The position numbers and the translations under genes were made by a program. From Nymphaea colorata (Eukaryota; Streptophyta; Magnoliopsida; Nymphaeales; Nymphaeaceae), in NCBI RefSeq assembly GCF_008831285.2, contig NC_045144.1, forward strand, positions 8,593,886 through 8,657,885: a stretch of DNA of 64,000 bases, written 5' to 3'. Shown here in pieces: positions 45,749 to 59,114 of this stretch (positions are counted from its first letter, which is position 1; every line of letters starts with the position of its first letter). Below the pieces are notes generated by a model that saw nothing but the letters and a program-made list of their open reading frames with translations, made no database searches and had not been told where the DNA came from.

Positions 45749-47050
45749 TTGGCAGATCTGTTGGCTTCCTAAGACTTTGGTCAGCCAGTGGTGGTGAAAA
45801 GTCAAGAGAGAGGAGGAAGGCGTCTCTACTCCGAGAGGATAAGAGAGCGATATTTAAAAACTATGATAAGGACATGGGGACTGGAAGTCAGTTGGAATAT
45901 TGACTCAGTTTATGGCCAAGCCTTTAATGGCGGTCAGGAAGGCGAAAGGGTCGTCATCCTCAGCTGCCCACACTCCCAACTAAATTCGAGTCAAACACTT
46001 AGCTGGTGGCCAGTGGCCGGCGTCCATCCCATTAAAGTATTAACATCAATTATTATCATTTTTAAATGACCCAAATGCCCCTTCACCTTAAAAGCGTTGG
46101 CTAGCAGCCAGTGGCCTCTTCAAGAGGCCGGTAGTTTTGAGGTTGATTGCAGTTAACTCGAATTCCTGTCGCCCACAGCCAATGAAAAGAGACAGAGGTA
46201 ATCAATATGCCAACAATTCCCAGGCGCCATACACGTGAAACTACTTCTGTCTAAGCGAAGCTGGTTATATGTGTCATGGTATAAGCGAACCTGGTTATAT
46301 GCGGCATCAGTGCATAAAAAAGGTTATATATGTGCCATCGGTGCATAAAAAATTATGTATTAAAGTGTGATCAAGATACCCATGATCAGTAAAAGAAGGG
46401 AGTTTTCCAAAGGCAAGGCCAAATGTGGGCAATTGCCTACACAGTTTTACAAAAAGTAATTGTTTTCATATTGAAACTTCAAGTTACTTTTTCTTCTTGT
46501 TTGCATATAAATGCCCTTAGAAGTTAAACTTATACTACTAGTGTTCATTAACCAGAATTTTTTTTGGCCCCACCCTTAAAGTGCTAAGAATAAAGTAAAA
46601 AAAAAAAACTAAAAGTTTAAGTAAAGATATTTTTTAATCCTTAAAATACCACACTTCTCCGTTTTTTTTTTTTGGTCTGAATGCACATTGTTGCATGCAC
46701 CCCACCCTGGTGTAGGTCTCCGCTTATGTCCTGGTCTTGTTTGTACAAGAACTAAAATTCTATTTACTATCTAGATTTTATCGCCAAGTGTAAATATATT
46801 GCTGCTATGAAAGGTTTTTCTTCACCTTTTCCTTAAATTTGAAGTCAAAACGCGTAGGGACTTTACAAATACCGACGCAACTATTTACGTGTGTCAATTG
46901 CGTCTCACAGCATGTTTAACAATGAAGGCCATAATGATGACTTATGTACTGACAACATTTCAATCGACAATTTTAATTGTTTGATGATAGTTGACACAAT
47001 CGAAAGATTATTATATATATATATAAATGGACAGTTGATATATATATATA
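45749..47050. other. Intergenic, no gene seen
   Basis: Open frames of up to 106 codons near 45583-46069 overlap an (AT)n run and have no domain. TGTGGGCAATTGCC at about 46425 is a piece of the CAGTGGCGGAGC-type repeat. No other structure was recognised. Confidence 0.45.
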
Positions 47051-47051
47051 T

Positions 47052-47641
47052 AGGCCGCCCGGCCGCCGCTGGGCCTAGAACCTGGTCTGGGTGAGGCCCG
47101 GGCCCCATAACCTGGCCCGGGTCGGGCCCGGGCCCGATAACCCGCCCCAATAACCAAATCGGGCCGGGCCTGGGTGGGAAGGGCGGCCCGGCCCGGCCGG
47201 ACTCCCACCCTCGGGCGGTCCGACGGCCTCCGCCCTCCGCTCCCTCCCTCTCTCTTCCCTTCTCCCTCTCCCTCTGCCTTCCGTCTCCCTCTCCCTCTGC
47301 TCCCTCTCCCTCTCCCTCTTCGCCTGGCCTGCTCGCACCCCTCCCTCTCTGCTCCCCCTCTCCCTCTCTCAGTCCCTCCCCTCTCCCTTCCCGTCTCCCT
47401 CTCCCTCTCCGCCTCTGTCCCCCGCAGCCCCCGCGGCCCGCAGCTCGCTCCTCTCCCTCTCCACCTCCGTCCCCCCCGCACCCCGCTCTGTCTCCCTCTC
47501 GGCTTGGCTCCCCATTCCCGTCTCTCGTCTCCCTCTTCACGGCGGGCCAGGCCGGGCCTGACGTTTGGTAGCCCGGCCCTGCCCGAGCCCGGGCTTCAGG
47601 CCCGATGGACCGACCCAGGTCGACCCGATGCCCACCCCTAA
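47052..47641. repeat. GC-rich, CTCCCT-rich repeat element
   Basis: A sharp island of high GC in AT-rich DNA. The ends are GGCCCGGGCCC-type phrases (GGCCCGGGCCCCATAAC on the left, GGCCCGATGGACCGACCC on the right), ending in TGCCCACCCCTA, a common end of plant DNA elements. The centre (about 47240-47540) is simple (CTCCCT)n. It is flanked by (AT)n. Long frames on both strands are compositional, not genes. The direct repeat AAATGGACAGTTG occurs at 47025-47037 and 47671-47683. Confidence 0.55.
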
Positions 47642-47699
47642 TATATATATTGAACCATCACTCTAATGTTAAATGGACAGTTGTCAGATGGCTCTTATG

Positions 47700-48100
47700 C
47701 TTCCATTTCATTTTATTTTTTTCCCAGCTCTCTTTCTCTTCCATGCTCCCTCTTTCTCTCACTCCCACGGGTCGGCCGCCAAGATGGGTGCAGTTTTCCA
47801 CCCATCTTCTCCCCAAAAAAAGAGGACAGTTGGGGAAGGGTAAGAGGCGGCTGCCAGCACCATTTCACAACGCCGGTGGGCCGATATCATCGAGATGACG
47901 GAGCCCCGGGGAACCTGCCGGCATGAGAGAATGGTACCACGCCACTATTGTTGTGGAGGAGATAGTTTGGAGGGGAGCAATGAGAGGGGCTGAATTAAAG
48001 TTTTTAGATTTTGACAAATGTCAAAATATTAGTTTTAAAAACTTTTATATAAGACAAGTGAAATTTTTTTAAATTTATATTTAATTTTTTTTTAAAAAAA
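47700..48100. other. Intergenic, GC-richer patch
   Basis: TC-rich then GC-richer sequence (47700-47960) with short overlapping plus-strand frames but no domain or splice-supported structure. Confidence 0.4.
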
Positions 48101-48109
48101 TTTGTGATG

Positions 48110-48370
48110 GAGCAAGGCCCATGCAGGCCCTCGTATTGGATAGCCCGACCCGACAAGCAAAAGTCGAGCCCGGTCCGACTATTCAAACCCGAGCCCCAGC
48201 CCAGCCTGAGCCCTTTAAATTAAAAACTATATTTTTTAATATAAAATAATATATAAATATAATTAATAATAATAAAATATTTATATATAAAAAATTAATA
48301 AAATAAATATTAAACAAAATATCGAGTCCACCCAAGCTTAGGCTCAACTGAACCGGCCAAATAAATTATC
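48110..48370. repeat. Dispersed repeat, second copy at 155-470
   Basis: GAGCCC/CAGCCC-rich text is followed by AATATAAAATAATATATAAA and TATAATTAATAAT. The same order and near-identical AT segment occur at about 245-300, inside a similar GGCCTGAGCCCGGGCCCG-rich context spanning about 155-470. It is a non-coding mobile repeat of unknown class. Confidence 0.55.
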
Positions 48371-48830
48371 TAGCTGGTACTGAGTACCCGTTGCTTGCCC
48401 TCCAGCCTTACATGGGTGAGAAAGGAAGGGTGGGAGGATGAGAGAGAGAGAGAGAGAGGAGTGAAAAAAAAACAACATGGACAGCTTGGAGACGTTTAGT
48501 CCAAAATCCTCCACATCATCTTGAACTATGAACTATGTCCAATCGCAACCTGCATTGAATTAAACATACAGCCTTACCCAATGCATCAGATAGTATGCTG
48601 AGAGAGGGCAGGAAAGTTTTCCATCCAAACTTGGACAAAAAATCTACAATCACACACATAGAGAGAGAGAGAGCATGTGCATGGAAAAAATATGGAAACC
48701 ATGGGAACTATGTACAGAAACTTGTTATCATCATGATTGATGGTTTTCGTTCTCTAAAAGCAATGAGTGGCAACAAATAAAAATAGACGAAAGAGGAAAG
48801 AATCAAAGATAAAATGTTTGGGACCTTCAC

Positions 48831-49098
48831 CTTTGATGTTGGCAGCTCAAAAAACCATCTAGCAGACAAGAACTGCCTTGCTCTACGTCGTTCCATATAG
48901 TTCTCATATTCTTGTAGTGGGTTCATAAAAGATATTGGATCATGGCATTCACACTGAGACAACTTATCTTTTGTCTCATCATTGCATGTTAAAGATCGAA
49001 CACTGGATGAAACAAAAAAAAAAAGAAAAGATAAAGAGTTGTTTTTACTATTTGAATTGAGCTTGCGGACATTCAAGGCTGCTCCTTTTACCCTTAAT
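48831..49098 (-). pseudogene. Two exon-like fragments, unassigned
   Basis: On the minus strand, 49098-49049 (after TTTTCTCCAG) and 49002-48831 (after TTTCATCCAG) join in frame across TA|T. They read IKGKRSSLECPQAQFKY, then VRSLTCNDETKDKLSQCECH and EYENYMERRRARQFLSARW, with a GTGAAG donor after LPTSK. The composition looks coding (paired Cys, charged helix). The gap between them is only 46 bases, shorter than most plant introns. No further exons were found nearby, so this is probably a captured or broken gene fragment. No family was recognised. Confidence 0.35.
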
Positions 49099-49149
49099 CT
49101 GGAGAAAATTAAAGCTGACAATCAAACTAAACCCTAACTATGTCCTCAC

Positions 49150-52100
49150 TTAAAAATATACAAAAAATAGTGATGATGTGTGTCGTAAGCAAAGCAAGTT
49201 CAACCAATACGTATCTAACTTGCACATCTAAATCATTGTTCTACTCTTACAAAGAAAGAAAGAAAAAAAAATCAATAGGACTTTTTTTTTTTTTTTTAAA
49301 ACCAGGCCAAACAGTCCAACCTCTAGATTTGAGTGGGGCCAAACTAAACCCGCATCTAAGCAACACATGACTCAACTAAAAAGTTTCAAATTTTTCAATG
49401 TTTTTTTTTTCAATTAGCTAGGGTGGGGCCATGGCTTATGCGGGGCCCCCTTTCCCTCTGCCCGTGATTAACGGTACTGCAAACGTATTTGGCGAAGGGA
49501 AAAGTTCTATAAATCTGTCTCAATCTTTGTAGCATGTTTATTGAAAAATGAGGAACTGTTATCATTGCCAAACATTGTTGTGGGTCATTGTTGGATCTTA
49601 TCTCGAAAACTTTAGGACACCAAATTTTTCTGTTTGGTTAATTAATGTGGTTGGCAAGATGACTCATACTTAATGGATCTAAGGTTCAAATCACATGGTT
49701 GCTGTCACACTTCAGTGTACTCCTAAACAAATGTTAAAAAATTTTGTGAAGACAAGGTGTCTAAATATAAATATGGTTGTTAGGGCATTAGGACTGTGCT
49801 ATGTATTTGAACCGATATTATTTAATTTATTTAGTAAAGACAACCGCAATCAAATCTACAATGACTTGGACAAATGAACCAAGTCAGGAATAGAGTACGT
49901 CCAGACGAGAAGAAAAATAAAATGGCAGTTGAAATGACAGAAGATGCAGTAGGAATAAGAACATAACCCATAAATTAGAAGAAGAAAAAAGAACAAAAAT
50001 AGAAACCTGCATTAAAATTGCAAAAACTGACGTGATTGAAAAGGCAAAATTTTTACAGTAAAAGAGGACATAAAGTGATATAGACCATGAGTGGGATTAA
50101 GCAGAAGATATAGTCATCGAGAGAAAGAAGGAAGAAGAGAAACGAAGTAAAAGGGGGAAAGAGTTGTTGACAATATCCAGAAACAATAACTTAAAGCGCA
50201 AATTATATAAATAGTTATTTATCATTGTAACGTGCGATAAGATGATTCAATAAGAAGAGAAATGATTTTTGTGGCCTTCAACATAGCAAAAGTTGAACAA
50301 TAGAAGCCCTTTAAGGGGATTAATACACTGAAAAGAAGTAAATATAGAAATTACCACCTTAAACAAAATAGAAGCAATATTTTGGAAAAAGAAGACAATC
50401 TTTTTGCGATTAGCTAATGGAAAATCGGTTGCTGAATTGAATCGAAAAGTTTAATGATCCAACAAAGTGGCAAATCGGTGTTGGAATTGTATGAGAATTG
50501 ATTTGGCTTAAAAATGTCTTTAATCTAAAAAATAAACTTTAAAAGGAAATAGAAAATCACTCACTTGGTAATTTTTGAGAATATTGGAATAGAAAAGGAC
50601 AGGTTGATCTTCAACCGAAGGGGTTAGTACAATAGGTCGGACAAGGGTTGGTAGGCAGCAAGTATCAGTTTTGAGCTCTTGTGATGACAAGTCCTTGTAC
50701 TGCAAAGATGGAAGGGGGCATTGTTATCCAAGTTAATTTAAGCCAGTTTTGGTTGATTCTGGCTAAAATAGGCTGATTTTGAACAACATTAATTTGAATT
50801 GGCTGCCATATCAAATCGGACCGCCGCTGATTCGAAGTGGATGATTTAGTCTGATTCAGATCAATTTTAATAGGTTGGTGGAATGGAGGTGAAGATTTTC
50901 ATGGAAAATAGAGTGGAAACTTTATTATTATTTTTATTTTTAAAGTTTACTTACGGGAAATCATCCTTGGCATAGAACTCCAAGGGAAATGCCTTTACAC
51001 ATATAAGGTAGTGGCTTGCTTGAAAGCCTTGGTGAACCTATAGTATATTCTTCAATTCGAATGTCGCACACAGTTTGCATGCCTCTTTGCAAGCCAAAGG
51101 CATGACACAACAACAAAGCATGACAATGACCACATGATTCTAACCCCGGACCCCGATCCCCTAAATGTGAATTGCCTTACTATCTGGATAGAGTGAAGCT
51201 AGTTTTGTGAGGGAAAGCCAAGGGTGGGCCGACCTTGAGAGGAAGGAGAATTTTCATTTGCCCTTGTGGCACTTTCTTCGAGGTGAGAACATGGGAATGA
51301 TTATTGAAGACATTATAATGACAACAATAGGAAAAGAGATAAAAGCAAATGAAGCCAGCAACGAGATAGGTGCAATCAATAAGGAAATGATAATTCATAA
51401 TATGAGGCGTTAGAGATAAAGATAAAAAGACAAATTGTAACCTATCAAATGCAATCTTACCTAATGTAATGCCTATCTATAAGGGCAACTTCGCATGTCA
51501 TGCTCATTATATATAATGAAAACCTCTAACTCTCTTACGTTTTTTTTTTTTTTTGAGAGAGAAATATATAGAGGACCATGCACATTGTCTAATACCGAAC
51601 CATGTTAAAAGAACTTGTGCCTTTATACTCCCTTTTGTGCATTTCTTTCCTTCTTGCATTATGTCAGAATCAATGAAGCACTTTTGCTATATTCTTGTTC
51701 AAACCTTTGTTGATCTGCTGCAGCTGCAGTATGAGCTCTTCTGGTTTTGTCAATAGTGTACCTTCCCTAGTTTGAAGGTGGGAGAAGTAATGACGTTGGC
51801 CGACCTTTCATAAATGTCTGGAAAAGTTTCCTATCCAAAAGATCCACTTTGCAGGAGGAGCTAGCCATTGCTGCTGCTGCTGCTGCTGCTGCTGCCAACA
51901 GCACAAATTATTCAAAATTTTAAGCCAAAATGTTATACCAAAAAATGGTTCAATTCTTTTCATAAAGAATATTACACAAATCTTCTAGTATTCCATGTCT
52001 AAACTTACCGAGAAGATTATCATCTTCAAAAGTTTGAGTATTAAAATTAAAAGCCACATCCAAAAATCCTGAGATAGCCCCCAAAACCAAAGGCTACAAA
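49150..52100. other. Intergenic, no gene seen
   Basis: AT-rich DNA without a recognisable domain on either strand. A (CTG) run of eight to nine units is at about 51869-51895. Confidence 0.45.
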
Positions 52101-52950
52101 CATTAATTAGGTCGTAATCAGTTTCAAGTTTTACTTGATTGCATCAGAGAGCTTCAAATCACTTGTTGAGCTTCTCACAACACCACTAATGGTCTTGCCA
52201 AGAAGAAGTTCAACAAAAGTTAGCTTCCTGTTAAAAGGTTACCTATTGCTTAACCAAACTATGGTATTTTCCAGCAAATCAAAGATCAAGCAAAACACAA
52301 ACTGAAGAACAGAGAGGTAATTGAGGCACATGATTAGTTTGGTAGAACATCGTAAAGAACATCAAATGAAGGACCACAATAGACTATGAGCATTAGAGAA
52401 AGGACAGTTTCTTCACATCCACAACTGGAAATATATATCATGCAAACCAAAAAAGGAAAAAGAAAAGGAAAACAAATAGTATGCAAATTATATCCTAGGA
52501 TACGAATACATACAAGTAATATGCAAAGATCTTATAGCTATTCTCTCCCTTTGGAACATCAATTACAAACACATCAAGAAACGGTAACCACAAACTCATG
52601 CAGTTCTAGCTAAAGAAATGAAAAGAACTTACCTGACGGTGGGACTTGGAATTGTTCTTCATGCTAGTAAGCAGCAATAGGAATCTGGGGGCCTAAACTG
52701 ATCAAATGAACGCCGTTTCTCAAAAAAACAAAAAGAGAAGGAATACAGGTGAAATCAGGAATCACCAACTAAAGGCAGATGGAGAGGTAGAGAATAAGCA
52801 CAAAAAAAAAGTGAAGAAGAGATGAAGAGGAAGGAATGGTGGTGTTACCTTTTTTCATTGGTGTGCTTTCTTGATATAAGGTTCAACTTAGACTATTATG
52901 ATATATGTAAGTTATTATAAAATATATTAAAAAAATATGATAACTCACAC

Positions 52951-53052
52951 TTCTTATGTGCTTGTATATATCCCTTGCAGCAAGTTCAATAATTCCCCTC
53001 ATAGTAAAGGTCTTTCTACTGCTAGTCTGGCCATAAGCAAGATAGTATATAG
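52951..53052 (-). pseudogene. Kinesin motor-domain exon, isolated
   Basis: After a TTGTAG acceptor (53054-53053) the minus strand reads IYYLAYGQTSSRKTFTMRGI and IELAARDIYKHI, ending near a GTGTGAG donor. This matches the P-loop exon of plant CENP-E/NACK-type kinesins, normally GQTSSGKT. The P-loop Gly is Arg here, which would remove nucleotide binding. I could not find the motor N-terminus or the switch regions nearby. A short frame at about 52140-52240 (RKLTFVELLLGKTISGVV) may be unrelated. Most likely it is a dead or captured fragment. Confidence 0.5.
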
Positions 53053-53059
53053 CTACAAG

Positions 53060-55480
53060 TGAAATTAAGCATTTGAAAAAAAATAAGACTAGTCAACAAT
53101 AAGTTGTGTACTTCGAAAGCATATAAACTTGTTCAACTATTTATTTTATCACCAAAAGTCCTTGATGTACGTTGGATGCCTAATCTGTACTAGTGGACCT
53201 TACACATAAACTAAGAAAAAGATAAAACATGCAGCATATTAATTGCTTCATTGTCCCAACTAATTACAACATCTCCTCACCAAGAGGCTATCTTGGACTA
53301 GTATATATTTGTGTTACACCTTTGTTGAATAGAAAAAGTTGATTTTGTATCTCACTCTGAAGATCCAAAAGATGATATGTGCTACAACCCACAGCAACAA
53401 ATTCAGAATATAGCAGCAGGCAGTGGGTGCTTTTGCAGTTTGTAGAGACAAAAATAGTGCAAGTACATAAAAATCAGTTTTAAGTTGCTGCTCCTAAAAC
53501 AAACAAAACATGGCATCCTTTTCTGCAGTTTTCAAGCAGGTGAAACAAAAATGTCCCCCTCTTGAGTGAAACACAATTCAAGAGAACAAAATTATGTTGT
53601 CACGTTACTACAAATCAATCAAGAAATTGCAAACAAAAAAAGTCTAATATACTCAATAGATTTGAAAAAATAGTATAAAATAGTAAATTATGAGCTATAT
53701 TTGAGTGAGAGACAATAATTTCAGCAACAAAAGGAAGACAAGAAAGAAACAAAAGCTTAAGTCAAAACAAGGGGGAAATGGATCTAGGAAACAGTAGATT
53801 GGGGCAGAAATGAAACAACTAGGCCTATTACTCAAACACATTAGGCAAAGAATAAGATCTTATGCAGTAGATCATTAACTTCATTATTCACAAATTCAAG
53901 AATAATGTTATGATAAATTCCAGTTACATTGAAAAGCTGGCACCTGGTAATGAAATTGGCATATTCCTTCCCCTCCCCACCCCCACCCCCCCCCAAAACC
54001 CAGACTAGGCTTGTTTGATGCTTCTTGTCATGGATTAAACTTGGGATTAAAAGCCATAATGAAAGTACAATCCACTACATGCCCTGAAAGTTTTTAAAAA
54101 GCCATCCAGAAAGACTATAAAAATCAATTCCTCTGACATCAGCTGGTAGGCAACAGGATCTAAAACGAGCAATGAGAATCAAAACTTTCTGTCAAGAATG
54201 AGGGCATGCATTGTGTACTAAGAGCAGTTTGCACTTTTAATGACTGTATATTCATTTACGTTTTCAAGAATGTTTTTAAATTATATTGGACAGCTTTAGA
54301 ATAACATTCTTATGTTTTTAATTCGTGAAATTGAGTTTACTAAGAAGTTCCTCAAAAGACCTAATTTGTCATAAACTTCCGAAAGCTAATTTTTTCATGA
54401 ATATTCGAAGACAAATAAGTTACGAAATTTCCGTTTTTAAGTTTCAAGAAAAACATGCTGAAATGCTTTTTGTTGGTACATTTGAAAGGACAAGCTATAT
54501 GTACGATTAATCAATTAGGTAACTTGATAATACCAAACTACAGTCTGACTTGACATATTCATCTCAATGAATCGATGTCACCAAAGATTTATTTCCTATA
54601 GGCATCAAATGAAAAAGTTCAAAAATCGGATCAGTTATATTTTATGTGAAAGATTAGGTGAGCTTTTATAGTTCTCTGCAGTAGATGATGAACTTTACAA
54701 AGTCAACTCCAAAGTGGGTTTTTTTCTGTTATAAGATAAAGCTCCTCAATTTTTTCTTTAGATAATTAAATTACATTCTTAATAAGTTTTTTCCTGTAAA
54801 ATTAATACGGGATAGAACTGTTACCAGCAGGTCTCACCAAAACAAGCCTAGTGACAGAACTTTAATTAGATAGTCACACCGCATGAAAAAAAAAATCCAA
54901 GAAAAAGATACATATATGGATAACTTTAGAAATTCAGGTCACTCCCTTGATGAGCAACAATGGTTTGGTCACTCTCTTTCTTTCTCTTTCTCTAGAGAGG
55001 GGGCTACATTAGACCAATCAACCAAGACTGAGGAAATCATGGGCTTATGATAAGGATATCGAAGCTAGAAATTTTTGACTGTGGGGTACTATTAAATATT
55101 AGTACATCAAAAACTTTTAAAAGGCAGTCTATATGTAAATAATGACATAACTATGAGTATCAATTGTATAAATAAAAATAAGCAAGTTTATGTGGGCTGG
55201 TGTGAGAAAACTTCCACTGGATATCGATTCCGTTAATCGTGCCAGAAAAAAGAGCATTTCCTTAAATTTTAGGTAGCCGTCAATATCAGCGTCTTCCTTT
55301 TCCACAGAGAAAAAAAAAAGGGGAGGGAGGCAGAAGGTGGTGTTGTGCACCAGTTAACCACCTCGGTGCATTAATGATGAGATCAACATTAATTGCAACC
55401 CCCAACCTCTTCACTCTCTATCTCCACGGCCAAAGTTTTTCATTGATTTTGCTTTTTCCTTTTCAAAAGTGACGTATGTT
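53060..55480. other. Intergenic, no gene seen
   Basis: AT-rich with no recognisable coding domain. A fragment similar to the CAGTGGCGGAGC-type repeats (GCTAGAAATTTTTGACTGTG) is at about 55065. Confidence 0.45.
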
Positions 55481-55484
55481 TGAG

Positions 55485-55645
55485 AGTATCACTAAAAATC
55501 ATCACTAAAACGCGTTGGTATAGGGACCACCACGGATGTGCCAAACACAGATTATTACCGATGTCCAAAGCTTGTCGGTAATAGAGCGTTTTACCGACAG
55601 TTCCCTTGACGTCGATGAATCCTTTTTTTTTTTTTTTTTGTAGTG
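55485..55645. mobile_element. CACTA-type terminus
   Basis: The right edge is a T-run ending TTGTAGTG at 55645, the inverse of CACTACAAAAA, the classic CACTA end. Inside are subterminal words GACAGT, CGGTAATA and CCGATGTCCAAAGC. A left end is unclear; CACTAAAAATC at about 55488 is a possible one. Non-coding. Confidence 0.5.
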
Positions 55646-56072
55646 GCTGTTGTTGACATCTTGTTCTGGGTGATCTTAAGAGAGGTCGAGATGATGACCA
55701 AAACCACCTCCCCCTCCCTTTAGTGTTCACGACTGCGTGCGTTGAGACTTGTTGTGAAGTTAGGGTGCTCTCCATTTGATACTATGCTTTACAGACTTGG
55801 AGCAAAATGTTCATGAGAATTGAATAATGCTCATGGAAATCAACCTAACAATGTGAAGCCTTCACAACCATCAACCCTACCATATTATATTCTCATGCAC
55901 GGTAAGTAGCCTTGGCACTGAGAGCATTTATAACCACATTTCTCTGCCGGTCATCGTCGTCCAATCTCATCTAGAACAGTGTTGTGCAACATTGCTAACA
56001 TTAACACTGGGTGCAGTCTACTGTTTTCCTAGATTTATATACAACATGTTGCAGGTTGAAGCCTTTTCTACA

Positions 56073-56471
56073 TAGGGATGTTCAACAAGTCAAGCCAACT
56101 TAGACTCGACTCGAGCTCGCTTGGCTAAGCTCAACTCATTTATTAAATGAGTCGAACTCAAGTTAAGAAATGAACTCCTTTAAACAAAGGAGTAGGCAGG
56201 CTCAGCTTGTTTGAACACGTTTAAACTCATAATAAGAGATTATGTAAAAGACTTTTCACACTATCGTCAACAAACGAGAAGTTTCATTGAGCTTCCTTGT
56301 GATTAGGAAAAGGTAGGTTCAACAGTCCCCAACCATTGTCTCATTCTAATAAAAAAATAATTATTTTTTTAATAGATGTCTTGGCTAAGCTCAAGATAAA
56401 AGGGGTTCGAGCAGGGCCCAGCTTGAACAAGTAAACTTGACTTAACTGGCTCAACTTGGCTCAATCCTACC
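56073..56471. repeat. Dispersed GAGCTCGA-type repeat, third copy
   Basis: The left end TAGGGATGTTCA and right end GGCTCAATCCTA are roughly inverted. The interior is TTAAATGAGTCGAACTCAAG-type words, as at 11660-12000 and 42474-42887. Confidence 0.5.
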
Positions 56472-56479
56472 TCCTGAAG

Positions 56480-58850
56480 ACCCCCATTTCTATTGCTTGT
56501 ATCATTGGTTACTCTAAATTAGTTTGCATACCGGCAAACTAAAAAAAAAATATTTTTAACATTATTTTATTAATTTGAAAAATAGAAGTGGATTTCACTT
56601 GTACATCGCTAGTGAAGGGATTATTTTAAGCCCCCTTAGGTTTCATTTTGCTATTGTTGTCGAGTGATGCATATATATATATAATACCATTTTCATTAAA
56701 TGAATAGAGTGCGTTCAACCACCGAACGTAACCGGAGAAAATTCAAACAACAAAAGGGCAGATCAGATGAAGACGATGCTTCCATGAGATTCGATTCTTA
56801 TCACCTGTCAACTGCCTGTGGTAATACTGATACCGTCAAGTTAAACAGCCACCGCCTTTGCCTCCACCGTTTCACAGTGTCATATGCCGTTTTGTCTTGA
56901 CATTAAGCGCAGTAGTAAGTTTGAGACGCAGATGGCAAGCTTTTAAGTGTCGGGCTCTGCTTAATGAATTGACTTTCCCGTGACGTCCACGAGAGATATG
57001 TTTAATGCAATGGGTCCAATTCATGGGGCTTTTAATTTCCACACCAACCAATTGGACACCTAATTATTTTTTTAATGTTTACTTAATGACACCATCTTGG
57101 GTGCAACCCCATGGCCATACCCAATGGCGGAGCTAGGGCCCCAAACCCACCTCCAAAAAAAATTTGTTTTAAAAAATTAACACATCAATTTAAAAGAAAA
57201 ATCATATTATCTTACTGAGAAATTTTGAAAATTTATATTTTGACTCATGTCAAAATTTTGAAACTATAATTTGACACCTCTAATGAAAAATGCATAGCTC
57301 TCTGCTCCTAGCCATACCTTCATAGTTTCAAGGTTCTACCATGCTTTAGTGTTTGGATAAACATATGCCTTTTAACTCGAGTATCATGCTTTAGTGTTTG
57401 GATAAACATATGCCTTTTAACTCGAGTATCACGTTTGCTACCATTTATAAAACGGAGAAGTAATACACCAGAATGTGACAACAGCTTTAAAAATCTAAAC
57501 ATTGACCCATAATTAAATATGAACGACCTTGCTGTCTGGTTGCACTACACCCTTAATTAAATGCCCAAGTTATTGTGTTGCTGATCTAAAAAAACATTTT
57601 CAGTAGTTCAGCTTTACCAATTTCATCGGATGTCATGTCTTCCATGAGACAAGATTTGAATTTAAAACTAGACTCATTTTAGATGTAAAATGATTAAGCT
57701 GAATTGATGAATTATACCTTCATTAGTTCAAATTCAATCATTTTAAATTTAAAGGTAGTTGATCGGTTGCCTAATGGCATAGCACAACCGGTTGTGCTGG
57801 GGTTATGCTAGTGGTATGTTGTCATTTTCATTCTCTTGGGGCTAATTTAGCAAGAGGAATACTTTGTTAGTATTTCATGTATGTGCTCCAAAAATTAAGC
57901 AGATTCATACAACACTTGAGAAAGTATTTAATAAATTTATTTGGATTTTTAGGGCAAATATATGGAACAGTAACTAAATAGGACTTTTGGGCACTACTCT
58001 CATGCCTTAAATAGGTGGTATGTTTCACATTTGAGAAATTTCACAAACTTTTCCAAGAGAGAATCCATTTGAATCTAAAATTTCATATTTTTGATCTTGA
58101 CCAATGGTTGGACAAAAGAAATTTTCAAAGTTGATCAATTAGCTCATTTGCCAATCTAAATTAGCTATTTGAAACTCATCTTTAAATTTACCCAATTTTG
58201 ATCCAAAATCATTAAATAATTTTAAGTTCACGATAGTGAACTATACTCCCAATTTTCAAATACGATTTTCCAGTCCAATTACTAAGTTTCCAAATTTAAA
58301 TCCCCAATTACCAAATTAAATTTCCATATTTTTTACCAAAATAATGGTCTTCAATTCAAATCTTCAAATTTTGTCCAAAGAATTCACCCGAATTTCTAAA
58401 AACAAGTTAAATTTTCAAATGGCTTGTCAAAACAAGTTAATTTTCCAAACAACTTGTTCAAAAATTTAGCTAAAACAAGCTCAAAAGTTGCTTGTTCAAA
58501 ATCAAGTTCAAAACGAACTTCCAATTTAAAACCTTTATGCACAAGCATATATGATTGCATCAATCAAATCACTTGTACAAAATTTGAGAAATGCTTAGTC
58601 ACTGGCCAATTACTTCTCTTAAAGGGGACAAGAACTGTCGGACCTCATCGACAGACATATCCCTTTCTCTTAAAATTTTTTAAAACCCCAATTTCAAATT
58701 TTGTTGTTTTGTACAACTCCCCATTCGACAGGAAGGATGCAAACAGATATAAGCAAAACATGGGTTCGACGAGAAGTAAAAAGAAAAAAACACATCATAT
58801 TTATCCAAATTGATAAAAAAAAAGGAGGGTTTAGCTTCATCTTGTTCATG
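56480..58850. other. Intergenic, AT-rich
   Basis: No gene was recognised. A fragment of the CAGTGGCGGAGC-type repeat starts at 57122. A 45-bp tandem duplication is at 57341-57430. From about 58070 to 58520 words such as CCAATTTTCAAATT recur irregularly. Confidence 0.45.
57341..57430. repeat. 45-bp perfect tandem duplication
   Basis: The unit starting ATGCTTTAGTGTTTGGATAA is repeated exactly at 57341-57385 and 57386-57430. Confidence 0.9.
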
Positions 58851-58859
58851 CTTCTGGTG

Positions 58860-59063
58860 CACTCAAAGGTAGTTCTTAGCTCCAAATATGTCGGAAAAGA
58901 GATCACATCGTCACTTCCACCACCCGGCAATAAGGTCTCCAAATGAGGACTCTAACAAGTTGAGGAGAGTCGTTAAGGGCATTCCACATGTTCCCCTTTG
59001 CACTCATTGGTGTTGAAAGTTGAAAAGGAGGAAGAACTCCAAGGTTGAAGATGAAGAAGTGAT

Positions 59064-59114
<51 letters not shown>

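Noticed and set aside
46905-47641. Overlapping long frames on both strands (211, 156 and 155 codons)
   Set aside because: They come from a GC-rich (CTCCCT)n island: Arg/Glu/Gly or Pro/Leu/Ser repeats without a domain or start context.
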